Shown: piece by piece, positions 1 to 6,058 of the stretch
How positions within the stretch are numbered: position 1 is the stretch's first letter
How the letters are laid out: every line of letters starts with the position of its first letter
Origin: Candidatus Methylomirabilota bacterium
GTDB lineage: Bacteria > Methylomirabilota > Methylomirabilia > Methylomirabilales > JACPAU01
Reading direction: 5' to 3'
DNA length: 7,206 nucleotides
Assembly: GCA_016180705.1 (NCBI GenBank)
Contig: JACPAU010000127.1
Span: forward strand, 1 to 7,206
Position numbers and translations under genes: made by a program
The notes under the pieces: model-generated
The model's input: the letters and a program-made list of their open reading frames with translations, nothing else
Databases searched by the model: none
Told to the model about the DNA's origin: nothing

Positions 1-1
1 G

Positions 2-589
2 GGGCCCAGGGGCCGGCTGCTGTCCCTGGCAGCGGGGAGTCCGATCCCCGGCTTCCCGGGGCATCGCTTCACGGGCATCGTCCTGCTCGACCAGGTGCGC
101 TATCGGTATAAACCCGTCGAGCGCCTTGCCCATCCGGACCCCCTCCTCGTGGCGCTAGAGGGTTCCCGCGCCACCCTGGAGGTCGAGGTCCTCCGGCCCT
201 CCCGGGCGTCCCCCGCTGCCCCCCCCGGGGGGCCGAACGCCTCCGCGGTGCCGCCCGGCCCGTGGCCTTCGCCCAGGGCGCCACTCGATGCCGAGGTGCT
301 CGGCAAGGTCCGGGTCCGGGAGGTCGCCCCGGGGGTCTACGATGTGAACGCCGGCGACGTGCAGGCCGCCCTGGAGGACACCGGCCGCGTCCTCGCCGAA
401 GTGTGGCCGGCCGTGCAGCCCACCCTCTCCCTACAGGCGGGGATCCAGTACCGGATCACCTCGGCGGCGAGCGACGGCGTGCTCACGGCGACGGCTTCGC
501 CAGCCTCTACGGGATCTACCGCGCGGTGCAGAGCGACCCGGCGCGAAGCATGGTCCGGGTCGAGCTGGACCGCGGGAGTACCCGGTTGA
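2..589 (+). CDS. Type II secretion GspC-like protein, C-terminal part, 5' partial and frameshifted
   Basis: GspC is the inner-membrane linker of the type II secretion system: its periplasmic region contacts the secretin GspD, and many members end in a PDZ domain. The reading frame is open to the left edge, so the membrane anchor is outside the window. What is seen: an N-terminal stretch with IVLLDQVRYRYKPVERL, a Pro/Ala/Gly-rich linker at about 175-290, then VREVAPGVYDVNAGDVQAAL followed by a GIQYRI strand. That order (HR-like region, proline-rich linker, PDZ entry) matches GspC. The PDZ core (the expected LGLxxGDxIxxxNG segment) is missing, and after about position 488 this frame becomes non-family sequence (STGSTARCRATRREAWSG) before its stop at 587-589. 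The true C-terminus continues in another frame to 612. GTG at 95 is in frame, but homology seems to begin upstream. No gspD or other secretion gene is visible. The family call rests on motif recall only. Confidence 0.55.
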   Translation, partial: GPRGRLLSLAAGSPIPGFPGHRFTGIVLLDQVRYRYKPVERLAHPDPLLVALEGSRATLEVEVLRPSRASPAAPPGGPNASAVPPGPWPSPRAPLDAEVLGKVRVREVAPGVYDVNAGDVQAALEDTGRVLAEVWPAVQPTLSLQAGIQYRITSAASDGVLTATASPASTGSTARCRATRREAWSGSSWTAGVPG

Positions 590-612
590 CAAAGACGTAC
601 CGGATTCGCTGA
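490..612 (+). pseudogene. Out-of-frame C-terminal end of the GspC-like PDZ domain
   Basis: This segment reads DGFASLYGIYRAVQSDPARS, then MVRVELDRGSTRLTKTYRIR and a TGA at 610-612. It is what the end of a GspC PDZ domain looks like: a helix bearing the ALxLYxxLR pattern, then a strand with VELxRxGxxxxxxYxIR. It lies one frame away from the preceding domain, and the glycine-rich PDZ loop that should join the two is absent. Either the gene carries a real deletion plus frameshift, or the assembly collapsed a short repeat. No separate start codon or ribosome site precedes it, so it is not an independent gene. It ends 16 bases before the stop of the convergent histidine kinase gene, and no terminator hairpin is visible in that gap. 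Confidence 0.55.
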
Positions 613-628
613 AGCGCGGCGCGGAGGG

Positions 629-2725
629 CTAGGTCTCGAGCGGGGACTTGCCCTGGCGGAGGGGGAGGGTGAAGGTGAAGGTGCTCCCCTGGCCCTCCCC
701 GGCCGAGGTGACCCAGATCCGGCCCCCGTGCATCTCCACGAGGCGCCGGCAGAGGGCCAGGCCCAACCCGGCCCCCTGATAGTGCCGGGAGGCGGAGGGA
801 TCCCCGGTCTCGAAGGGGCGGAAGATCCGCTCGGCATCTTCCGCCTTCACCCCGATTCCGGTATCCCGCACCGCGACCTCCACCCACTGCGCGCCGGTCA
901 GGCGCGCGCTCACGCTGACCCTTCCCCCCTCGGGCGTGAACTTCACCGCATTCTCCAGCAGGGTCAGGAGGACCTGGGCCAGTTTCTCGGGGTCGGCCTC
1001 CACGGCGGTCGCGCCCGGGTCGGGGGCGCTCTCCAGCGCGATCCCCTTCGCCGCCGCCCGGGCCTGGACGGTCTCGAGTGCCGCCTCGACGGCCTCCCCC
1101 AGGACGACCGGGCGCGCCGAAAGAGTCAGCGTCCCCGCCTCGGCCCGGGTCAAGTCCAGCAGGTTGTCCACGAGGGCCAGGAGGTGCCGCCCGGCCTTCG
1201 CGATGTTCCCGACGAATCGGGCCTGCCGCGGGCTGAGGGACCCGAACAGCTGCTGCTCGAGCGCCTCCGAGAAGCCGATGATGGCGTTCAGCGGCGTCCG
1301 CAGTTCATGGGACATATTCGCCAGGAACTGCGCCTTGTACCCGCTCGCCGTCTCGAGCTCGGAGGTCCGCACGCGGACCACGTCCTGCAGTCGTTCGGAG
1401 TGCTCCCGGAGCTCCCGGATCAACTGGAGGTTCTCGATCGCGTTGGCCGCGTGCAGCGCGATGGCGGCCAGCAAGTTGAGGTCCTCGGTCGAGAACGGGG
1501 CGCCGTCGAGGCGATTGATGACCTGGAGGACCCCGAGCGCCCGACGCCGCGTTCGCAGGGGGACGCAGATCATGGACCGGGTCTCGAAATGGGTCTGGCC
1601 GTCCACCTGGCTGAAGAAGCGGGGGTCGTTGCGCGCATCCGGAATGATGAGCGCCTGCCCCCGCCGATAGACCCACCCGGCGATCCCCTGGTCGGCGGGG
1701 ATCTCCCGCCCCTCGAGGAGCCCTCCCTTCTCCCCCAGCGCCACCGCGAAGGTGAGGGCCTGACCGTCGGGACGGGCCAGAAGGAGCGAGCCCGCTTCCA
1801 CCTGCATGAGGGTCGTGAGGCGCTCCATCACGAGCCGGAGCATGCTGGTCTGGTCACCGGCCGTGAGGAAGAGGGCGGCGAGTTCGTTCAGCGCCGAGAG
1901 TTCCTCGATGCGCCGCAGGATGGCCGTCTCGTCCCGGAGGACCAGGACGGCCCCGCTCCCGTCCTCGGATCCCGCCAGGTGTGTCGCCGTGAAACGGATC
2001 AGCCGCTCGCGGCAGGGAAGGACGACGTCGCCCGTCGCGCCGTCCGCCGTGCGGGCCAGGCGGCGTAACGTCTCCTCCAGCGGTCCCCCGGCCGCCTCGC
2101 CGAGGAGCGCCCGCAGCGGCATCCCGAGGCAGGCCGCCTCCTCCCGGCCGAGGAGCCTCGCGGCGGCCCCGTTGACGTAGGTGACGCGCGAGGCCTGGTC
2201 CACGACGAGGACCCCCTCCCCGAGCACCCGGAGGAGGTGCGCGAGATGGCGGTTCTCCCGGAGGAGTTCCACGACCATCTGGCGCGGCTGGAGGCCTTCC
2301 CCCCCCACGACCCGCCCAGAAACCACGGCCCCGGCGGAGAGCCGGCCAAGCACCTCGGCGACGTCCTCCACGGTCTTGGCCACCTCCCGCTTCGCGATGC
2401 AGGCGTCGGCCCCGAGGTCCCGCAGCGTCTCCTCCCCCTCCGCCGCGATCCCCGTGAGGAGGACGACCCCGATGTGGCGGCGGGACGCGTCCTCCTTGAT
2501 CGCCCGGCAGACCCTGGCCCCGTCCACCTTGGGCATCACCATGTCCAGAATGACGCAGTCGGGGGGGTCGGTCTCCAGGGCCTCGAGCGCCTCCAGCCCG
2601 TCGAAGGCGGCGCTCACCAGATAGCCCCGCTCCTCCAGCGCATCGCGGAGAAGCGCGACCATGACCCGGTCGTTGTCCACCAGGAGGACCCGGCGCAGGG
2701 GATGGACGGAGGTGGGGAGGGGCAT
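629..2725 (-). CDS. Hybrid sensor histidine kinase (REC-PAS-GAF-HisKA-HATPase_c)
   Basis: A soluble, 698-residue signalling kinase with no membrane segment seen. Domains in order: a receiver at about 11-128, with the acidic pair at D17/D19, phospho-acceptor D61 in VILDMVMP, T91 and K112; a PAS domain at about 160-270 (GVLVVDQASRVTYVNGAAARLLG); a GAF domain at about 285-435 (GIAGWV, then VPLRTRRRALGVLQVINR); a coiled linker; a HisKA domain with phospho-acceptor H473 in NMSHELRTPLN; and a HATPase_c domain with N592 (N box), DTGIG at 621-625, FRPF (F box) and GAGLGLALCRRL (G2 box). All catalytic residues are present, so it should autophosphorylate. The receiver is N-terminal, so it may be an input from another kinase or an internal phosphate sink. 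ATG at 2725 lies 7 bases after the stop of the DUF4388 gene, with no strong ribosome site of its own, which suggests coupling. No cognate DNA-binding regulator is in view. Confidence 0.93.
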   Translation of the reverse strand: MPLPTSVHPLRRVLLVDNDRVMVALLRDALEERGYLVSAAFDGLEALEALETDPPDCVILDMVMPKVDGARVCRAIKEDASRRHIGVVLLTGIAAEGEETLRDLGADACIAKREVAKTVEDVAEVLGRLSAGAVVSGRVVGGEGLQPRQMVVELLRENRHLAHLLRVLGEGVLVVDQASRVTYVNGAAARLLGREEAACLGMPLRALLGEAAGGPLEETLRRLARTADGATGDVVLPCRERLIRFTATHLAGSEDGSGAVLVLRDETAILRRIEELSALNELAALFLTAGDQTSMLRLVMERLTTLMQVEAGSLLLARPDGQALTFAVALGEKGGLLEGREIPADQGIAGWVYRRGQALIIPDARNDPRFFSQVDGQTHFETRSMICVPLRTRRRALGVLQVINRLDGAPFSTEDLNLLAAIALHAANAIENLQLIRELREHSERLQDVVRVRTSELETASGYKAQFLANMSHELRTPLNAIIGFSEALEQQLFGSLSPRQARFVGNIAKAGRHLLALVDNLLDLTRAEAGTLTLSARPVVLGEAVEAALETVQARAAAKGIALESAPDPGATAVEADPEKLAQVLLTLLENAVKFTPEGGRVSVSARLTGAQWVEVAVRDTGIGVKAEDAERIFRPFETGDPSASRHYQGAGLGLALCRRLVEMHGGRIWVTSAGEGQGSTFTFTLPLRQGKSPLET

Positions 2726-2732
2726 CGCCGGC

Positions 2733-3836
2733 CTAGTCGGCAGTGAGGGCCGCCTGCATCTTCCGCTCGAGCAGGTTCTTCTCCATGGTCAACCCGGCCT
2801 GGGCCATCACGACTTCGAGGCCGTCGGCGGGGCCGACGGGGCGCTTCTCGGGCGCGTTGTCCCCGTAGAAGACGACCACGACCCGCCCGTTGACCAGCAT
2901 GGGGACCACGACGGCGTCCACCGGGGTGAGACCGCCGATCTGCTTGAGGAACCGCTGGTGGACCTTCCCCTTGGGGATCGGTCCCACAAAGGAGGCCTGG
3001 GACTCGACCACGTCCTTGAGGAGGCTGGGCGCGTCCAGGGGGACGCGGAGGTCCCGGACCCGCTCGTCCGGCGAGCCCTCCGGGAGACTGAGGCCGAACT
3101 GGCTGAGGCCGGTCAGGGCGTCCCGCCGGACCATCAGGAGCACCCCCCGCCGCAGGTGCTGCGCCGCGTAGCGGAGGACCATCAGGCTCACCTCGCCCGT
3201 GCAGGCGGGGGAGCGCATCTCGAGTAGGAGCTGCTTCAGGCTGGTCAGGCTCACAGCGGGGGCCTCCGCCCCTTTGCCCGCCGGAGCGCCGCCGAGGCTC
3301 TCGCCCCCCTTGCGGCGCTCCCCGAGCAGCTTGAGCCCGTCCAGGAGGACGTTCTCGGGGTTGAGGCCGCTGCGGAGGAGGAAGTCCTGGACATCTACCG
3401 TGATCTCCCCCTCGTCCGCCAGTTCGAGAGGCTCGAACCGAAAGAAGCCGGTCTCCCAGGTCAGGAACTCGTGGATGACCCGCTCGATCTGCTCCCGGAC
3501 CGCCCGCTCGAGGACCTCCTGCGTGATCCAGCCCCGCTCCACCAGGATCGTCCCCAGGCGCTTGCCCTCCGGGCCGCTGTGATGCTCCTCCAGCGCGGTG
3601 AGAAGCTGCTGCTCCGTGAGGGCCTTCTGGGTGACCAGGATGTTCCCGAGGGTATCCCGGACGGAGTCCGAGGCCGCGTAGAGGATCTGCCCGTGGCGGA
3701 AAATGATCATCCCGGCCCCTTCCCGCCGGGTGAGGGCGAGCCGGCCGGACTTCTTGCTCAGATGGAGGATCTGGAAGACGTCGGGAAGGCCGAGCTGCTC
3801 CAGCCTGCCGCTCAGCCCCATCCTCTGCTCTGTCAA
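2733..3836 (-). CDS. DUF4388 (PatA-like N-terminal) domain protein with tandem MshEN-like motifs
   Basis: A 367-residue cytoplasmic protein. The N-terminus (about residues 8-135) shows the DUF4388 pattern: GRLEQLGLPDVFQILHLSKK, SGRLALTRREGAGMIIFRHG and ILYAASD. Two 24-residue units follow at 62-85 and 93-116, each of the form LGxILVxxxxxTxxxLxxAL; they resemble the MshEN nucleotide-binding repeat. Then come WETGFFRFEP, a low-complexity hinge (about 175-197) and a C-terminal alpha/beta region (about 198-367) with VDAVVVPMLVNGRVVVVFYG, which could be a degenerate GAF-like sensor. DUF4388 proteins usually accompany two-component systems, and the kinase gene follows after 7 bases. Start choice: TTG at 3836 has GGGAGG six bases upstream. 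ATG at 3821 is five codons later and has no properly spaced site. An upstream ATG at 4046 would add about 70 residues of arginine/proline-rich sequence with no family character. The biochemical role is unknown. Confidence 0.85.
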   Translation of the reverse strand: MTEQRMGLSGRLEQLGLPDVFQILHLSKKSGRLALTRREGAGMIIFRHGQILYAASDSVRDTLGNILVTQKALTEQQLLTALEEHHSGPEGKRLGTILVERGWITQEVLERAVREQIERVIHEFLTWETGFFRFEPLELADEGEITVDVQDFLLRSGLNPENVLLDGLKLLGERRKGGESLGGAPAGKGAEAPAVSLTSLKQLLLEMRSPACTGEVSLMVLRYAAQHLRRGVLLMVRRDALTGLSQFGLSLPEGSPDERVRDLRVPLDAPSLLKDVVESQASFVGPIPKGKVHQRFLKQIGGLTPVDAVVVPMLVNGRVVVVFYGDNAPEKRPVGPADGLEVVMAQAGLTMEKNLLERKMQAALTAD

Positions 3837-3842
3837 GCCGGG

Positions 3843-3848
3843 CCTCCC
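3843..3848 (-). promoter_or_regulatory. Shine-Dalgarno deciding the TTG start of the DUF4388 gene
   Basis: On the minus strand GGGAGG is followed by a 6-base spacer (CCCGGC) and TTG at 3836-3834. The ATG 15 bases further on would sit 21 bases from this site, and only an AGAGG directly abuts it, so TTG is the better start. Confidence 0.6.
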
Positions 3849-3893
3849 GGGGGATTTTCGCTGCCGCGGAGCAGGGCTCTCCCGCGTTCGGCT

Positions 3894-3910
3894 TTGCAAG
3901 AACCCGGCCA
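3894..3910 (-). promoter_or_regulatory. Candidate sigma-54 (-24/-12) promoter of the signalling operon
   Basis: On the minus strand the segment reads TGGCCGGGTTCTTGCAA. It compares with the sigma-54 consensus TGGCAC-N5-TTGCA. The invariant GG (-25/-24) and GC (-13/-12) are present with the required 10 bases between them, and the whole TTGCA element matches. The -24 element deviates at its last two bases. The predicted transcript start is near 3884, giving an untranslated leader of about 48 bases before TTG 3836 that includes the ribosome site. I saw no convincing sigma-70 promoter in the same gap. No enhancer-binding regulator gene or clear enhancer site is visible, so this stays a candidate. 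Confidence 0.4.
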
Positions 3911-3972
3911 AGGGGGCACGCCCTAACCGGCTGTCAGCCTTGGGCTCGCAACCCCCCGCCCCTTGCCGGAAT

Positions 3973-3989
3973 GACGCCATGCCGGCGTC
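3973..3989. repeat. Short inverted repeat GACGCC-N5-GGCGTC
   Basis: A perfect 6-bp dyad with a 5-base centre (ATGCC) in the divergent gap between the DUF4388 gene and the 113-residue protein gene. It lies about 57 bases upstream of the latter's start. It could be an operator or a small hairpin, but dyads of this size are common by chance in GC-rich DNA and there is no second copy to compare. Confidence 0.25.
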
Positions 3990-4008
3990 CCGCCCGGCCG
4001 GCCTGCCC

Positions 4009-4037
4009 TTGTCCTCTCCCGGGGGGGATGGTATGGT
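4009..4037 (+). promoter_or_regulatory. Weak sigma-70-like promoter abutting the 113-residue protein gene
   Basis: TTGTCC (4009-4014), a 17-base spacer and TATGGT (4032-4037). Each hexamer matches the consensus at four of six positions. Transcription would start near 4044, two bases before the ATG at 4046, giving an almost leaderless mRNA. The GGTGGA at 4035-4040 overlaps the -10 box and would then not be in the transcript. Either this promoter or that ribosome site is likely to be fortuitous. Confidence 0.25.
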
Positions 4038-4045
4038 GGAACGCA

Positions 4046-4387
4046 ATGTTGCCGGGTCTCAACACCGACGTCCAGTACCGGACCAAGACCTACCACGTAC
4101 AGACCGAGGACCTCGGGGAGGACAACCCCCACATCCTGACTCTCCTGTACCACGCCGGCAGCATCCTCCACCGCGTCAAGACGCCCTACGCCGACCTGGT
4201 GGCCCGGCGCGCTCCTGCCCGGGAGATCGCCGCCCTCATGCAGCGACAGCACGAGAAGGTTATCCAGACCGTCCGGTCGGGACGGTACGACCGGGAAGGA
4301 CCCGCCTCTCTCGACGACATCATCCTGGAGTACCTGCTGGAAGAGGAGCGGCGGGAACAGGGCGGGGCTAGGGACGGAAAAAAATGA
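4046..4387 (+). CDS. Conserved hypothetical protein, small 'NTDVQYRTKTYHVQTED' family
   Basis: A 113-residue soluble protein with no signal peptide or membrane segment. Its N-terminal half, NTDVQYRTKTYHVQTEDLG then NPHILTLLYHAGSILHRVKT and PYADLV, matches a family I recall from deltaproteobacteria (Geobacter-like) and related lineages, with the pattern NTDIEYxGxxYHVQTEDxG. No function is known to me. The pattern looks like a short beta-rich fold (YHVQTED, ILTLLYH, GSILHRV), followed by a charged helix (EIAALMQRQHEKVIQTVRSG) and an acidic tail (DDIILEYLLEEERREQ). ATG at 4046 is preferred because the family signature begins within a few residues and GGTGGA lies 5 bases upstream. Longer starts at 3971 and 4028 add non-family residues. 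The gene diverges from the DUF4388/kinase unit, and its last 20 bases overlap the 3' end of speB on the other strand. Confidence 0.8.
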   Translation: MLPGLNTDVQYRTKTYHVQTEDLGEDNPHILTLLYHAGSILHRVKTPYADLVARRAPAREIAALMQRQHEKVIQTVRSGRYDREGPASLDDIILEYLLEEERREQGGARDGKK

Positions 4388-5213
4388 TCGCGGCGTCGCG
4401 CAGGAGCCGGGCGGCGGCCACTGCGGTCACCCCGCCGGCGTCAACCGGCGGGCAGACCTCCACCAGGTCGAGCGCCACGACCTCGAGATCGGAGAGGGCG
4501 GAGAGCACGGCGAGGGCCTCCATCGTGCTCCAGCCGCCGGGTTCCGGGGTGCTGACTCCCGGGGCGAAGGCGGGGTCGAGCACGTCAATATCAATCGTGA
4601 CGTAAACCGGATGGCCCCGCAGGGCCCGGAGCATGGCGTCCAGGCCCGCCGGCGTCCTGGGGTCGAACCACAGCGTATTCGCCTCGGCGAAGGCCACTTC
4701 TTCGGCCGTCCCTGACCGGATCCCCGCCTGCACGAGCCGGCCCGCCCCAACCTGCTCCACCACCCGGCGCATCACGGTGGCGTGCGTGAGGGGCTCCCCC
4801 CCGTAGTGAGGCGCCAGGTCGGCGTGCGCGTCGAGCTGGAGGACCCGGAGGTCCGGGGACCGGGCCGCCGCGGCCCGGACAAGCGGGAGGGTCACCAGGT
4901 GTTCCCCGCCGAGCGCCAGCAGCGGGTGGCCGGCCGCCAGCACCTGCTGCGCCTCGTCCTCGATCGCCTTGAGCGCCCCCAGGAGGTTCCCGGGAGGGAG
5001 AGGGAGATCGAGGGCGTCGTAGACCCCCACCTCCCGGAGGTCCGCCCGGAGCGGGAGGCTGTACTCCTCGAGGAACTGCGAAGCCTGCCGGATCGCCGCC
5101 GGCGCGTCCTTCACTCCTGCCCGGCCGCATCCGGTGGCATCGAGAGGGAGGCCGAGGAGGACCGCCTGGGCCCCCGCCTCGGTCTCGCGGCAGCCCAGGA
5201 AGCGGCCGTTCAC
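4368..5213 (-). CDS. speB: Agmatinase / ureohydrolase-family protein (SpeB)
   Basis: A dinuclear manganese ureohydrolase of 281 residues, full length for the agmatinase/arginase family. It releases urea from agmatine to give putrescine, or from N1-aminopropylagmatine to give spermidine. All metal-binding motifs are seen in order: GGEH (H105), LQLDAHADL (D128, H130, D132), the THAT segment (H144), TIDIDVLDP (D208, D210) and the late acidic residue E252 in DLVEVCPPVDAGG. The first motif is GGEH instead of the commoner GGDH, a variant I recall in other agmatinases. GTG at 5213-5211 overlaps the speE stop by four bases (GTGA), a classic coupling arrangement, with GGGAG about 9 bases upstream. It is the last gene of the pdaD-speE-speB operon. 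Substrate (agmatine or aminopropylagmatine) cannot be settled by sequence; arginase activity is less likely given the upstream arginine decarboxylase. Confidence 0.9.
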   Translation of the reverse strand: MNGRFLGCRETEAGAQAVLLGLPLDATGCGRAGVKDAPAAIRQASQFLEEYSLPLRADLREVGVYDALDLPLPPGNLLGALKAIEDEAQQVLAAGHPLLALGGEHLVTLPLVRAAAARSPDLRVLQLDAHADLAPHYGGEPLTHATVMRRVVEQVGAGRLVQAGIRSGTAEEVAFAEANTLWFDPRTPAGLDAMLRALRGHPVYVTIDIDVLDPAFAPGVSTPEPGGWSTMEALAVLSALSDLEVVALDLVEVCPPVDAGGVTAVAAARLLRDAAIIFFRP

Positions 5214-6058
5214 GGCAGGGTGCTCCCGGCGCGCTCCAGGGCCTCCTCCACGGCGCGGGGGAGCGCGAAGGCGGCCCGGTGGACCTGGGGGGTGTAGTAC
5301 TTCGTCTCGAGGGCCTTCGCCCGGACCTCGTCAGGGTGGTCGTGCCGGTAGCGCTTGCTTCCGAGCATGAAGGACCACAGCCCCGTCGGGTAGGTGGGGA
5401 TGGCGGCGGTGTACAGGGCGGCCACCGGGAAGCGCTTGGCGACCCAGTGGTGGATCCGGCCGATCAGGGTCCCGTCCAGGTAGGGGGTCTTGGTCTGGGC
5501 GGCGAACAGGCCGTCTGCCTTGAGCGCGCGGTGCAGGCTGGCGAAGAACGGCTCCTCGAAGAGGGCGATGGCCGGCCCGACCGGGTCCGTGGAATCCACC
5601 AAGATGACGTCGTAGGCGTCCTGGGCCGCAGCCACATGGCCGACGCCGTCCCCAACAATGATCCTGGCCCGGGGGTCCTCCAGCCGGCAGGAGATGGCAG
5701 GGAAGAAGCGCTTGGCGGCGGCGATCACCCGCTCGTCAATCTCGACCAGTTCGACCAGCTCCACGCCGGGATGCTTCAGCGCCTCCCGGACCGTCCCGCC
5801 GTCCCCGCCCCCGATGACCAGGACCCGCCGGGGCCGGGGATGGATGAGGAGGGGGACGTGGGTGATCATCTCGTGGTAGATGTGCTCGTCCACCTCGGTC
5901 GTCTGGACCGCCCCGTCCAGGACCAGCATCCGCCCGTACTGGTAGGTGTCCAGGACGGCCAGCGTTTGATAGGGGGTCCGCTCCACCCAGAGGCTCTCCT
6001 TCACCCGGAAGGCGAGCCCCAGGTCGGCCGTCTGGCGCTCCGTGAACCAGAACTCCAT
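5210..6058 (-). CDS. speE: Polyamine aminopropyltransferase (spermidine synthase)
   Basis: Transfers an aminopropyl group from decarboxylated S-adenosylmethionine to putrescine, or in some thermophiles to agmatine. At 282 residues it is of normal family length. An N-terminal beta domain (about 1-60) has QTLAVLDT, YGRMLVLDGAVQTTEVDE and YHEMITHVPLL. The Rossmann domain has VIGGGDGGTVREALKH (donor binding, 82-96), VEIDERVI (acidic ligand E106/D108), GDGVGHV, and VILVDSTDPVGPA, in which D155 is the expected catalytic residue. IPTYPTGLWSFMLGSK lies near the C-terminus, as in Bacillus-type SpeE. The start ATG at 6058 overlaps the pdaD stop in TGATG, so translation is coupled. GGGGG lies about nine bases before it. 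Upstream in-frame sequence is arginine/glycine-rich shadow of pdaD and is excluded. SpeD, which makes the donor, is not in the window. Confidence 0.95.
   Translation of the reverse strand: MEFWFTERQTADLGLAFRVKESLWVERTPYQTLAVLDTYQYGRMLVLDGAVQTTEVDEHIYHEMITHVPLLIHPRPRRVLVIGGGDGGTVREALKHPGVELVELVEIDERVIAAAKRFFPAISCRLEDPRARIIVGDGVGHVAAAQDAYDVILVDSTDPVGPAIALFEEPFFASLHRALKADGLFAAQTKTPYLDGTLIGRIHHWVAKRFPVAALYTAAIPTYPTGLWSFMLGSKRYRHDHPDEVRAKALETKYYTPQVHRAAFALPRAVEEALERAGSTLP

Noticed and set aside
613..628. Terminator between the convergent GspC-like and kinase genes
   Set aside because: The 16-base gap has no dyad and no T-run on either strand.
728..2068. Long plus-strand open frame (446 codons) opposite the histidine kinase
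   Set aside because: It is the antisense of a clearly conserved kinase. Its translation is rich in Arg/Gly/Pro/Asp with no motif, as expected from low stop frequency in GC-rich DNA.
2237..3227. Further plus-strand frames opposite the kinase and DUF4388 genes (2237-2746, 2661-3227)
   Set aside because: They are antisense shadows with no recognisable domain and no ribosome site of note.
3837..4046. 70-residue N-terminal extension of the DUF4388 protein from ATG 4046
   Set aside because: The added sequence is Arg/Pro-rich without family similarity, and it would cover the sigma-54-like element and the ribosome site of the TTG start.
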